Shown here: positions 52,137-60,466 of the stretch, one piece after another
Layout of the letters: each line of letters opens with the position of its first letter
How positions within the stretch are numbered: position 1 is the first letter of the stretch
Translations under genes and position numbers: made by a program
DNA from: Halobacteriales archaeon YIM A00010
Lineage (GTDB): Archaea > Halobacteriota > Halobacteria > Halobacteriales > Haloarculaceae
DNA length: 64,000 nt
Direction of reading: 5' to 3'
Assembly (NCBI GenBank): GCA_025041175.1
Contig: JAKCFJ010000003.1
Coordinates: 434,001-498,000 of the forward strand
Notes under the pieces: generated by a model
The model's input: only the letters and a program-made list of their open reading frames with translations
Told to the model about the DNA's origin: nothing
Database searches by the model: none

Positions 52137-52568
52137 ATGGCAGAACTCGAAGCAGAACGTGATATGAGCCGCGCTGAGGTGGCCGAGTACTTCCGCCTGT
52201 TTGCGGACGAACTCGACACGACCGACGGTGGGCAGTCGACTGACGCGTACGGCACGACCGACAGACAGGTCGAGAGAGAGGAGGCCCTAGGTGGCGAGGA
52301 AACAGCGGTGTCAGAAGACACAGAAAGCCAGGAGCGGACCGAGCACCAGTCCGAGACAGCTGTGACGGAGCGCTCATCAGCGGGGAAGATGACGTTCATG
52401 GTTGGCAATGAGAGCACGACGATCAACCCTCCGGACACTGTCACCTTCGAGATGATGGTCGATTCCGAATCCTCGCTCATCGGCTCCGAAACCGGACGAA
52501 CAGCCAGATTCGCGCTGCATTGGGATGACGCGGATGTGGCCGAGGACGAAGAACTATCTATTCAGTGA
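52137..52568 (+). CDS. Amphi-Trp domain-like haloarchaeal protein
   Basis: A 143-residue acidic protein. The N-terminus MAELEAERDMSRAEVAEYFR followed by LFADELD resembles the amphi-Trp domain of small haloarchaeal proteins. The C-terminal ~60 residues form a second beta-rich segment (MTFMVGNESTTINPPDTV, FALHWDD) like the same repeat class. The two are joined by a ~45-residue Glu/Thr-rich linker. A TATA-like TAGTATACTTATAGC lies at about 52100-52114, 25-35 nt before the ATG. Function unknown. Confidence 0.6.
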   Translation: MAELEAERDMSRAEVAEYFRLFADELDTTDGGQSTDAYGTTDRQVEREEALGGEETAVSEDTESQERTEHQSETAVTERSSAGKMTFMVGNESTTINPPDTVTFEMMVDSESSLIGSETGRTARFALHWDDADVAEDEELSIQ

Positions 52569-52727
52569 TAGCCACACTTCGGGAGTAGCCAGCCATCAAC
52601 GGAAATCAATATCTGTCACACTCGTTTGCTGCCCTCGGTAGTCCCCGAGAAACCAATTCGTACGCGATAGGTGTGACGACCGACGAAGTTTCGGAATAAT
52701 CAACAGTCAGCGCGCTAATCTTCAGCT

Positions 52728-53504
52728 GTGAGTAGCACATTGGACGACCAAACCGTCGTTGTTACAGGTTCGAGTAGCGGTATCGGACGCGGGATTGCGC
52801 GGGAATTCGCATCCCGCAATGCGAACGTCGTCGTCAACTCGCGTTCCCAGGAGCGCGCCGACGACGCTGCGGACGAAATCGCTGATGAAACGGGCTCTGT
52901 CGTCCCCATCGAAGCCGACGTTACTGACGCAGACTCGTTGCAATCGCTCGTGGACCGAACCGTTTCCGAGTTCGATTCCTTAGACGTTTGGGTGAACAAC
53001 GCTGGTATAAACATTCGCGGGCCGGCGGAGGAGATGTCGTTGGACGATTGGCAGCGCGTCATCGACGTGAACCTGACCGGATCGTTCATCGGGGCGAAGC
53101 TGGCGGGAAAACGGATGATAGAGCAGGGAACTGGCGGGAGCATCATCAACGTCTCCAGCATGATGGGCGAGCAGGGCCAAACCGGCCGTACTCCCTACAA
53201 CACGTCGAAAGGCGGGGTGAACAATCTCACTCGTTGTTTGGCAATCGAATGGGCCGAACACGACATACAGGTCAACGCCATCGCACCGGGGTACATCCAA
53301 ACCGAGATGGTGAGCGACGCGCGAGACCAGATCGGTTTCGACGAAAAGGACGTCGTCGACCGAACGCCGCTCGGCCGGTTCGGAACCGTCGAGGAAGTCG
53401 CCAACTGTGCGGCCTTCCTCGCGGAGAAAGAACACTTCATGACCGGCGAAATTCTCCACCCGGACGGTGGCTGGCTCTCGTTCGGTTGGGGAAGCAAATC
53501 CTGA
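52728..53504 (+). CDS. Short-chain dehydrogenase/reductase (SDR)
   Basis: The 258-residue SDR shows TGSSSGIGRGIA, VVVNSRSQERAD (Arg near beta-2, suggesting NADP(H)), WVNNAGINIRG, catalytic Ser in IINVSSMMG, YNTSKGG (Tyr and Lys) and an extended C-terminus ending LHPDGGWLSFGWGSKS. It is similar to gluconate 5-dehydrogenase and glucose 1-dehydrogenase-like SDRs. The GTG at 52728 gives the family N-terminus MSSTLDDQTVVVTGSSS; no ATG suits. It stands alone, followed by a decayed region. Confidence 0.85.
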   Translation: MSSTLDDQTVVVTGSSSGIGRGIAREFASRNANVVVNSRSQERADDAADEIADETGSVVPIEADVTDADSLQSLVDRTVSEFDSLDVWVNNAGINIRGPAEEMSLDDWQRVIDVNLTGSFIGAKLAGKRMIEQGTGGSIINVSSMMGEQGQTGRTPYNTSKGGVNNLTRCLAIEWAEHDIQVNAIAPGYIQTEMVSDARDQIGFDEKDVVDRTPLGRFGTVEEVANCAAFLAEKEHFMTGEILHPDGGWLSFGWGSKS

Positions 53505-53548
53505 TTTCGGAGGCGTGTGCCGAACCGATAGCGGGAGGGAACACCGAA

Positions 53549-53743
53549 CTACGCCTGTTCACTCCCTGATCGGCGAGCAGTTGGTTGTTCTCTTCGTCGG
53601 GTAGACGCTTCCGATGGCGACGACGTTCTGACCACGATCGAACAGGGTGTCAGGTCGAGGAGATTGAAGTCGGTCCTGAACCTGTTCATGCCGGCCCGGA
53701 TGTAGGTCTTGAAGATCCTGTTGCCCGTCTCGTCGTCTGTCAT
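53549..53743 (-). pseudogene. Possible gene remnant
   Basis: A short frame starts MTDDETGNRIFKTYIRAGMN and loses coding character after ~45 residues. It lies between the SDR and the tandem reductase genes. No family was recognised; it may be the 5' end of a deleted gene. Listed with low confidence. Confidence 0.3.
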
Positions 53744-53770
53744 CGTTCCTCGTTTATTAGTTGATTCCGA

Positions 53771-54415
53771 TCACTTCCCGACGTCAAACCGGAGGTGGGT
53801 CACATCGGGGGACTCGACCACCCTCGTCCGTTCCAGTTCGATCGGTTCGCTGTCGAGCGACTCGAATAACCGGATCCCGTCGCCGAGCAGCACGGGCGAG
53901 ACGTGAAGTTGTATCTCGTCGACCAGTCCCGCCTCGACGAACTGCTGGACGACGTTCGCGCCACCGACAATCTTGACATCCTCGTCTCCCGCTGCCGCCT
54001 TGGCCTGCTCTAGGGCACTCTCGATCCCGTCGGTGACGAAGTGAAACGTCGTTCCGCCGTCCATTTCGAGCGGTTCTCGCTCGTGGTGCGTGAGGACGAA
54101 CACCGGCACGCCGTAGGGCGGGTCGTCGCCCCAGTAGCCCTCGAACGGGTCATCTCCCCACGGCCCATCGTCGTTGTCGAACATGCGTCGGCCCATCACG
54201 GCGGCACCGACGTTCTCGTTCGATTCTGCCACGATCTCGGAGTCCCGATTGGTCTTGCCGCCGTCGAGCCCCTGTTGCTCGCGCCAGCTCGCCAGATCTA
54301 ACATCCACTCGTGGAGCCGCTCGCCGCCATCGCCGAGGGGGTTCTCTCGGCTGTCGTTCGGCCCGGCGATGTACCCATCCATCGACATTGACATGTTTAC
54401 GATTACGGTTCCCAT
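53771..54415 (-). CDS. Dihydrofolate reductase-like (RibD C-terminal domain) protein
   Basis: About 214 residues. It begins VIVNMSMSMDGYIAGPN, the signature of the RibD-C/DHFR-like superfamily. An AVMGRRMFD motif follows, then VKIVGGANVVQQFVEAGLVDEIQLHVSPVLLG and LFE. The GGxxVxxxFxxxxLVDE stretch is the usual NADPH-binding strand-helix. Members reduce diverse substrates and are often annotated as deaminase/reductase. Its start is 1 nt from the stop of the similar gene at 54417-55016, so the two form an operon. Physiological substrate unknown. Confidence 0.85.
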   Translation of the reverse strand: MGTVIVNMSMSMDGYIAGPNDSRENPLGDGGERLHEWMLDLASWREQQGLDGGKTNRDSEIVAESNENVGAAVMGRRMFDNDDGPWGDDPFEGYWGDDPPYGVPVFVLTHHEREPLEMDGGTTFHFVTDGIESALEQAKAAAGDEDVKIVGGANVVQQFVEAGLVDEIQLHVSPVLLGDGIRLFESLDSEPIELERTRVVESPDVTHLRFDVGK

Positions 54416-54416
54416 C

Positions 54417-55016
54417 TTATTCCTCCACGTCCGTTCCTGCTGGCTGGTAGGTGAGGATGACGATGCCCGAACCGACCGTCTTCGTGTCCACGAGTTGTAG
54501 CGTGGTTGTATCACTCGTCTCTCCGAAGAGGCGCTTTCCGCTCCCCAAAACAATGGGGAAGGTCATGAGTCGATACTCGTCAACGAGGTCGTGCTCCATC
54601 AGCGTGTGGACGAGCTGTGCGCTGCCGTAGACGAGGATGTCACCGGCCACCTCTCGTTTCAGCGCGGAGATCTCATCCGGGACGTTCCCTTCGATCAGCG
54701 TCGAGTTGTTCCACTCCACATCTTTGAGGCTCCGAGAGGCGACGTACTTGGGCATACTGTTCAGTTTCGCCGCCATAGGGTCATCGCTGTCGACGTTGGG
54801 CCAGTACGCAGCGAAGATGTCGTAGGTCGTCCGGCCGAGCAAGAGCGCGTCGCTCTCCAACACCTCATTAAGCTTGAACTCGTCGTCTTCGCCACGCTCG
54901 AATTGGAAAACCCAGCCGCCGTGTTCGAACCCGCCACTCCGATCCTCGTCGGGTCCCCCGGGGGCTTGTACGACGCCGTCTAGCGACATGAATTCCGATA
55001 CGATTATGTCTCCCAT
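54417..55016 (-). CDS. Dihydrofolate reductase-like (RibD C-terminal domain) protein
   Basis: The 199-residue protein has IIVSEFMSLDGVVQAPG, LLGRTTYDIFAAYWP, DILVYGSAQLVHTLMEHDLVDEYRLMTFPIVLG and GKRLFGE, all features of the RibD-C/DHFR-like family. It is the first of a two-gene operon with a paralogue (1-nt gap). Sequence differences show that the duplication is old. Upstream lies a near-palindrome and an HTH remnant on the other strand, which may once have regulated it. Confidence 0.87.
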   Translation of the reverse strand: MGDIIVSEFMSLDGVVQAPGGPDEDRSGGFEHGGWVFQFERGEDDEFKLNEVLESDALLLGRTTYDIFAAYWPNVDSDDPMAAKLNSMPKYVASRSLKDVEWNNSTLIEGNVPDEISALKREVAGDILVYGSAQLVHTLMEHDLVDEYRLMTFPIVLGSGKRLFGETSDTTTLQLVDTKTVGSGIVILTYQPAGTDVEE

Positions 55017-55082
55017 GCGATGTCCACCACGAGCGCGACGATATTCACTTAATCGGCCGTGAAATCATTTATCGGCAATCAA

Positions 55083-55102
55083 TTTAGATAAATATTTCTA
55101 AA
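55083..55102. promoter_or_regulatory. Inverted repeat TTTAGA-N8-TCTAAA
   Basis: A 20-nt near-palindrome in the divergent promoter region between the reductase operon and the HTH remnant, ending 30 nt before the remnant ATG at 55133. It is a plausible operator of the lost regulator. A TTTAGAT half-site recurs before the monooxygenase gene at about 56094-56101. Confidence 0.4.
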
Positions 55103-55132
55103 GTCTATACGACACCAAGCTTCCCGACGACA

Positions 55133-55300
55133 ATGAGTACCACAGCAGCAGATCTCGTGACACTCCTCGACCGGTACGGGCCGGTGCTGACGCAGCTCAT
55201 CGCGGCACCGACAGCCTCGGCCACACTCACCGCGAAGGTGCCGGTTGCGCGAGCAACGGTCGATTAGGCGCTCGATTCCGCAGCCGAGACGCTGGCGGAT
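55133..55300 (+). pseudogene. HTH regulator N-terminal remnant
   Basis: Begins MSTTAADLVTLLDRYGPVL and shows an HTH-like PVARATVD segment, then a TAG stop at 55265-55267. The pattern matches the N-terminal winged helix of small haloarchaeal regulators. After the stop the frame runs on into transposase-like sequence, so the gene appears to have been cut by an insertion sequence that later decayed. Boundary on the right is approximate. Confidence 0.5.
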
Positions 55301-56035
55301 GCCGAGTCGGAGAACGCCCAACCCGACCTCGAAAAGGTCCGGAAACTTCAACGGCTGGATGACTGGGGCGAGCAGTTGGTGAACCTGCTCACTGGCCCGT
55401 CGATTGACCAGTCCACGTTCGCTGCGATGCGTTAGCGCCGTACTCGGGACCGTATCCGATGGCGCTACTGGTGCGGGCGTTCATCGTCGAGAAGATCAAC
55501 GGGTGGGACGAAACCGCCCTCTACAACTACCTCCACGCGAATCCGTCACTTCGACGGAAACTCGGCTTCGAGACGCTGCCAGCGTTCACAAGACTACCGT
55601 CTTGTGGGCCAACCGGACTACGTCCGGTGACGTTCATTAGATCGGTTGTCTAATGAGCCAACCAGAAGCCTTCGGCATCTGGTGACGCAATCGACGTTCT
55701 GGCGGGCGTGGAACCACCGCTTCAGCGATGAACTGCGCGACGCCGTGGAGGAGTGTGCTGACAGCATCATCATGGCTGCGCGTGCCTGCGATATCTCCTT
55801 CCCCGAGCGAGTCGCCATTGGCGAAGCGGATGAGCCACAGGCCGCCGACCGCCCCGAACACGAACTCATCGCGGAGAAGACTGACGAGGTGTGGCAGCAG
55901 GCCAAGCCGTTCGTCTGTGATGCGTTTGCCCTCGACCGAGGGCCAATACTGGCAGATCCACGAGAACGCCTTCTGGGAACAGCACGCCTACATGGGGATG
56001 CGCGAAGACATCACGTTCGGAGTGAAATCTGTCGG
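55290..56035 (+). pseudogene. Decayed insertion-sequence transposase, N-terminal part
   Basis: Fragments in three frames belong to one haloarchaeal transposase. PDLEKVRKLQRLDDWGEQLV (from ~55323) and PMALLVRAFIVEKINGWDET followed by RRKLGFETLP (55456-55581) lead up to a 103-nt insertion. The sequence then resumes with QSTFWRAWNHRFSDELRDAV (55688 on), VWQQAKPFVCDAFALDRG, and after a frameshift near 55935 with WQIHENAFWEQHAYMGMRED. The DDE catalytic region is missing because the sequence ends near 56035. At least one stop, two frameshifts and a truncation make it non-functional. The IS family cannot be named safely. Confidence 0.7.
55585..55687. repeat. 103-nt insertion of two tandem two-hairpin units
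   Basis: Unit 1 (55585-55632) and unit 2 (55633-55687) both begin TTCA and end GGTGACG. Each holds a first stem-loop, a G/A-GCCA linker and a second stem-loop. Stems are CACAAGAC/GTCTTGTG and ACCGGAC/GTCCGGT in unit 1, and CATTAGA/TCTAATG and ACCAGA/TCTGGT in unit 2, so pairing is kept although the sequences differ. The insertion splits the transposase codons for ETLP and QSTFW exactly, with no evident target duplication beyond CG. Confidence 0.65.
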
Positions 56036-56133
56036 AGGTAAGGGACAACCCATACGTTCTAGCTCAAGATCGATAAGGGTGATTTTTGACATATTTAGAT
56101 AGATTAATTGCCGAACTGGCCCTCCGTTGTGAC

Positions 56134-57294
56134 ATGACCGATAAACATCCCCCTGACTCTACCCCTCAAGATTTCGATACTGTCGTAATCGGTGGCGGGC
56201 AAGCCGGCCTCGCCATAGGCTACTATCTGGCACAGCAGGAGTGCGAGTTCACCATTCTGGACGCCAGCGAGCGGATCGGAGACACGTGGCGCACCCGCTG
56301 GGAGTCGCTCCGACTGTTCACCCAGGCCCGGTACAGCAGTCTTCCGGGGATGCCGTTTCCCGCACCCGACGACTACTACCCGACCAAAGACGAGATGGCT
56401 GACTATCTCGACGCGTATGCCGACCGGTTCGACCTGCCGGTTCGGCTTGAGACACACGTCGATACGCTCACCCGGACCGGCGACCGCTATGTACTGGACA
56501 CTGACTCCCAACGCTTTCGCGCCGATCACGTCGTCGTGGCGACCGGGCCGTTCTCCCACCCGTCCATCCCCGACTTCGCCGAAGAACTCGACTCATCGAT
56601 TACCCAACTCCATTCCAGCGAATACCGGAACCCAGACCAACTTCCCGACGGCCCTGTCCTCGTCGTCGGTGCCGGTAACTCGGGGGCCGAAATCACCAAC
56701 GAACTGGCCGCCAGCCGAGACACGTTGCTGTCCGGGCGAGATGTCGGTAGCATCTCGCTGCGTCTGTTCAACAGCCGGCTCTTCTGGTTGCTGACCAACA
56801 CCATACTCACGTCCGACACAATCATCGGACGGAAACTGATAAAAGAGGCTCAAGAATACACGGACCCACTAATTCGTCTCGCTTCCAAAGACCTCCGCCA
56901 AGCCGGGGTCACACGGGTGCCTCGGGTGGACGGGGTACGAGACGGGATGCCACGTCTCGAAGACGAGCGAGTCGTTGACGTGGCTGCGGTAGTTTGGGCG
57001 ACGGGATTTCGCCCGGACTACAGTTGGATTGAGGTGCCTGAATTGACGTTCGACGCAGACGGATACCCGATTCACGACCGAGGGGTAGTCGATGGAGAAC
57101 CTGGCCTGTTCTTTGTGGGACTGTCTTACCAGCATACAGTCCTCTCGGCGACTATCGGCGGCGTCTGTCCCGACGCCCGGTATATCGCCGATCACCTGCG
57201 GACCGAGACCGATGCTGAGGCACCCCGCAACGAAGTAACGTCCGAGCAGAGAGCATCGTGTCCGACCGACATTCGCTATCTACTGGACTTATAG
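56134..57294 (+). CDS. FAD/NAD(P)-dependent flavoprotein monooxygenase
   Basis: About 386 residues. The N-terminal FAD motif is VVIGGGQAGLAIGYYL (GxGxxG) near residue 15, then ASERIGDTWRTRWESLRLFT. VVVATGPFSHPSIPDFAE is an FxGxxxHxxxY-like segment seen in flavin-containing and Baeyer-Villiger-type monooxygenases. The second Rossmann motif is VLVVGAGNSGAEIT near 190, and VVWATGFRPDYSW lies near 290. Length fits the YczH/CzcO-like subgroup. It likely oxidises an organic or sulfur/nitrogen compound with NADPH and O2. ATG 56134 is chosen because the FAD motif follows at normal distance. It starts ~100 nt after the transposase remnant. Confidence 0.85.
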   Translation: MTDKHPPDSTPQDFDTVVIGGGQAGLAIGYYLAQQECEFTILDASERIGDTWRTRWESLRLFTQARYSSLPGMPFPAPDDYYPTKDEMADYLDAYADRFDLPVRLETHVDTLTRTGDRYVLDTDSQRFRADHVVVATGPFSHPSIPDFAEELDSSITQLHSSEYRNPDQLPDGPVLVVGAGNSGAEITNELAASRDTLLSGRDVGSISLRLFNSRLFWLLTNTILTSDTIIGRKLIKEAQEYTDPLIRLASKDLRQAGVTRVPRVDGVRDGMPRLEDERVVDVAAVVWATGFRPDYSWIEVPELTFDADGYPIHDRGVVDGEPGLFFVGLSYQHTVLSATIGGVCPDARYIADHLRTETDAEAPRNEVTSEQRASCPTDIRYLLDL

Positions 57295-57696
57295 CGAGTA
57301 TCGAGCTGTCAAGCGCATCGGCCCAACCTGAGGTCAGCTAGGTCGATTCGTCATGCATAGATATCACGAAAATTTAAACAAACGAAGTCGGTTTCGGCAT
57401 CCATCGCGCATGAGAAATCTACCTGCCTGACTCCAGGTTCGAGGCGTGAGTGCTCAGTATTGATGGTGTGTGGCGTGAACTCGCGGTCGTCGCCGCGGAA
57501 CTGGGGATGTTCCTCACTTTCACGCGGTGAGTCGAGCCACGGGGGATGAACGTCGCGGCACAGAGCTTGACGATGGCAACAATACACGGGTGATCCACGA
57601 CCGACGAGAAAACGCTTCGATCATTCCAGATGTGCTGTTTGATGAGAAATTGAAAGGAAACATCGGGTAGATAGAGCGTGCGGCCCTGACAGCGAT
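57295..57696. other. Intergenic region between convergent genes
   Basis: About 400 nt with no recognisable gene or repeat. Short frames on both strands lack family similarity; the stretch may contain decayed sequence like its neighbours. Confidence 0.35.
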
Positions 57697-58464
57697 TCAG
57701 CTGTCTGTCGTCCGCGGTTCGAGGGGTACGTCGAGCATGCCGTGGTCCGCAACCACCGTCTCGGTCAACCAGGATTCGGCTCGTCGGAGTCGATAGCGAA
57801 GCGTCGACTTGGGCAGTCCGAGTTCATCGGCGATATCCCCAAGCGATGCGTCCCGGGGCGTGGCATAGTAGCCTAATTGGGTCGCCGTTTCGAGCGCCCG
57901 CCGCTGCTCGGGAGGAAGCTTCGTCAGCGAGGCTGTTGGGTCCCCCCACGCCGACAGTGTCCCCACCTGTCTCAGTGAGAGGGAGATATCCTCAGTGAGT
58001 CCGTCTTGGAGCTGATCGAACAGATCCCCAACCGGCGGGTCGCCAGGGACCAGAATGCGCCACTCGTAGACGTTCCCGCGCCGCTGAGCATCGAATACCA
58101 GCCCATCACTAAACGTCCGAGCAGCGAAGAACGGAATCGAGTGGCAGTAGGACCCCCCGTCCGAGTAAGCATAGATGATTCGACTGTTCTGGTCATCGCT
58201 GACGACGTCATACTCGGCTGTGATGGTGCAGTCGGGATGCTCGCCCAGACACTCGTTACAGACTGACGCGTCGGTGTACACCGCCTCAACAGCATCAAGT
58301 GCATCGGCTGGACCGACCACTCGGTCAACGCGCCAGACACCAGCACTTGAGATGGTGATGTTCAGAGCCGTCCCTATGAGCTCTGGATGGTCGATGAACA
58401 CGTCCATCACTGCGTCGGCCCCTCGTTTGTATTCTGCCGCAAAGATGTATTCGCGCATACGCAA
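57697..58464 (-). CDS. HTH-10 (bacterio-opsin activator-like) transcriptional regulator
   Basis: A 255-residue protein with a C-terminal HTH-10 domain: LPPEQRRALETATQLGYYATPRD, then DIADELGLPKSTLRYRLRRAES (residues ~185-232). The N-terminal sensor region includes a Cys pair in VCNECLGEHPDCT near residue 70, which could sense redox or bind metal. Such regulators act on neighbouring genes. It is divergent from the thioesterase gene at 58590. Start ATG 58464 or 58458. Confidence 0.85.
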   Translation of the reverse strand: MRMREYIFAAEYKRGADAVMDVFIDHPELIGTALNITISSAGVWRVDRVVGPADALDAVEAVYTDASVCNECLGEHPDCTITAEYDVVSDDQNSRIIYAYSDGGSYCHSIPFFAARTFSDGLVFDAQRRGNVYEWRILVPGDPPVGDLFDQLQDGLTEDISLSLRQVGTLSAWGDPTASLTKLPPEQRRALETATQLGYYATPRDASLGDIADELGLPKSTLRYRLRRAESWLTETVVADHGMLDVPLEPRTTDS

Positions 58465-58589
58465 TAGTATACGGCGGCTGTTATGGTATATCTGTGGTCC
58501 TATTTCCGCTTTTCACCAGGATTTTACGTATACACGAACTAGCTATTATTCCCTCCTGGAGTCAATGTACTCGTGTGTCAGAAGCAGAT

Positions 58590-59177
58590 ATGCACCAGAC
58601 GACGGTTTCGCTGCCGGAAAACGTCTACGAACAGCTTGGTGGTGATGCGGAAGCAGTCGCAGGGACCCTGAAGTCACTCGCAGCCGATCACGCCGAGTTA
58701 CAGCGGTCGATCGCCACCTACACCGACCATGGAGACAGCCCATCAGCACTGAATGAAGACGAGGCGGGCCCGGCCAGGTTGAGCAAGCTACGGCCCCCTA
58801 TTGGACAACTCCTCGAATTCGACCTCGAATCGGTCGAACCGGGGCAGGCAGAAATATCGTTCCAGCCCGGTCCCGAACACGCCAACCCGATGGGAACACT
58901 CCACGGAGGAGTCATCTGTGATATCGGCGATGCCGCGATGGGAATCGCCTACGCGACAACGCTTGATTCCCGCGAGTCGTTCACCACCCTCGAACTCGAC
59001 GTCAAGTTCCTGCGCCCGGTATGGGACCAGCCCCCCACGGCAACGGGGACAGTCGTTAACGGTGGTCGAACGATTGGGCTGGTCGAGTGTGACGTCGCCG
59101 GTCCCGACGAGGAACTGGTCGCGCACCTCCAGAGCGTCTGTATGACGTTGCGAGGCGAATCTGCCGAGGGACGATGA
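58590..59177 (+). CDS. PaaI-type hotdog-fold thioesterase with N-terminal extension
   Basis: About 195 residues. The C-terminal ~125 form a PaaI-like hotdog domain with NPMGTLHGGVICDIGDAAMG (HGG motif and the catalytic-site Asp) and FTTLELDVKFLRPV. It would hydrolyse acyl-CoA. The first ~60 residues begin MHQTTVSLPENVYEQLGG and look like a ribbon-helix-helix-type strand and helices, not part of the hotdog fold. ATG 58590 is preferred; the upstream open frame lacks coding character. The divergent HTH-10 regulator suggests inducible acyl-CoA turnover. Confidence 0.82.
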   Translation: MHQTTVSLPENVYEQLGGDAEAVAGTLKSLAADHAELQRSIATYTDHGDSPSALNEDEAGPARLSKLRPPIGQLLEFDLESVEPGQAEISFQPGPEHANPMGTLHGGVICDIGDAAMGIAYATTLDSRESFTTLELDVKFLRPVWDQPPTATGTVVNGGRTIGLVECDVAGPDEELVAHLQSVCMTLRGESAEGR

Positions 59178-59189
59178 TGACGCATACTG

Positions 59190-59560
59190 GATCTGTTCGA
59201 CCTCGATAGACGGGTAGCGCTCGTTACGGACGGCCGCCGAGCATCTCACGGACGGCGATGCACTCGTCAACATCGCCAGTGCCGCCGGGCTCGTGGGACT
59301 TCCGCACCAGCATCCCTACGTTGCCTCGAAGCACGGGCTGGTGGGGCTCACGAAAAGTCTGGCGCTCGATTTGGCTCCCGACGTGCGCGTGAACTGTCTC
59401 GCGCCCGGCTACGTCGCAACCGATTTCATCGAGAAGCTCCGGGCGGACGACGACCGGCGAAACTCGATTATCGAGCGCACACCCTTGGAACGGTTTGCCG
59501 AACCGGAAGAAATCACCTTCCGACTGAATCGAAGTGACAGCTGGTTGAGCACAGACTAAG
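59190..59560 (+). pseudogene. SDR gene remnant with internal deletion
   Basis: A short N-terminal piece (FDLDRRVALVTD at ~59196-59231) is the start of a typical SDR, but it passes in another frame into the later part: VNIASAAGLVGLP, YVASKHGLVGLTKSL with the catalytic Tyr-Lys, and VNCLAPGYVATDFIEKL. Cofactor-binding motif, NNAG region and C-terminus are missing; the last residues are unrelated. A large internal deletion with frameshift and 3' truncation are evident. Confidence 0.7.
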
Positions 59561-59782
59561 ACAGGTATGAGATCAATCAGAATGACACACTACCTGCCTG
59601 CTACGATGACGAACGGAGACGAACATTCACTCAGACTACTGACACTGGCCCGAAAATCCGCGATTCCGGCCGAGAACACGGCTATCATCGACAGCAGCGT
59701 CTTGTTCCCAATTGATTCTGGGGCCAGGTATCCATTATAGAGACCCTGAGCGTTAACTATGGGTGGAGCGTAACCCCCTTCT

Positions 59783-60460
59783 ATGACGATCACCGCCGAA
59801 TTCTCCATCTGTTCACCCGCGCTGCCGCTCGTTAGTTTCGCAGAATCGCTACCGTCTCACCAACTCGAGGTCGAACACGGACTCTGTCTCAAGCAGGACT
59901 GTGATGTGTTCGTCGTCCACCTTGACCCTACCGACGACGTCTCTGAAGACGACCTCTCAGCTCTCGACGAAGTAGTAGAAATGACTTCGCTCGGGCGCGC
60001 AAACGGCAAGGACGTCTATCGACTCACCATCGAACTGGAGGATGTCGTCTCAGAGGCATTCGCCCCCGAACGGTTCACTGCGGTCCAGGTGGAACCAATG
60101 ATCGTCACACCCGATGGCTGGTATGAAAAGAAGCTCTTCGAAAACTACGATACGTTCAATCGGCTACGAACTCGTTTTGAGGAATATGGCATCTCTACCG
60201 AGCTCATCTCTATCACGCAGGGTTCTCCCTCGTCCGATGAATCCCCACAGCACGGATTGACGGATCGACAATACGAGGCGCTCACGCTCGCGATCTCCCG
60301 TGGGTTCTACGAAACCCCACGTCAGGTTTCTGCCGAAGAACTCGCCGAAGAATTAGGCATCTCACAATCGTCCATGTCCAGCCTCCTCCGCCGTGGTGAG
60401 CGGCAACTTCTCTCCTCTGCCCTCGAACCTCATACTCAGTTAAACGCGCTCTCTGCATAG
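59783..60460 (+). CDS. HTH-10 (bacterio-opsin activator-like) transcriptional regulator
   Basis: The 225-residue protein begins MTITAEFSICSPALPLVSF, the N-terminal pattern of many haloarchaeal HTH-10 regulators. It ends in an HTH-10 domain: LTDRQYEALTLAISRGFYETPRQ, then ELAEELGISQSSMSSLLRRGERQL (residues ~160-210). It lies next to a cupin pseudogene and upstream of an alcohol dehydrogenase, which it may control. The N-terminal sensor has no obvious cofactor motif beyond Cys residues in LCLKQDCDVF. Confidence 0.85.
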   Translation: MTITAEFSICSPALPLVSFAESLPSHQLEVEHGLCLKQDCDVFVVHLDPTDDVSEDDLSALDEVVEMTSLGRANGKDVYRLTIELEDVVSEAFAPERFTAVQVEPMIVTPDGWYEKKLFENYDTFNRLRTRFEEYGISTELISITQGSPSSDESPQHGLTDRQYEALTLAISRGFYETPRQVSAEELAEELGISQSSMSSLLRRGERQLLSSALEPHTQLNALSA

Positions 60461-60466
60461 CATCGA

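Noticed and set aside
59582-59740. 52-codon frame beginning MTHYLPATMTNGDEHS
   Set aside because: Follows the SDR remnant and has no family similarity; more likely decayed sequence than a gene.
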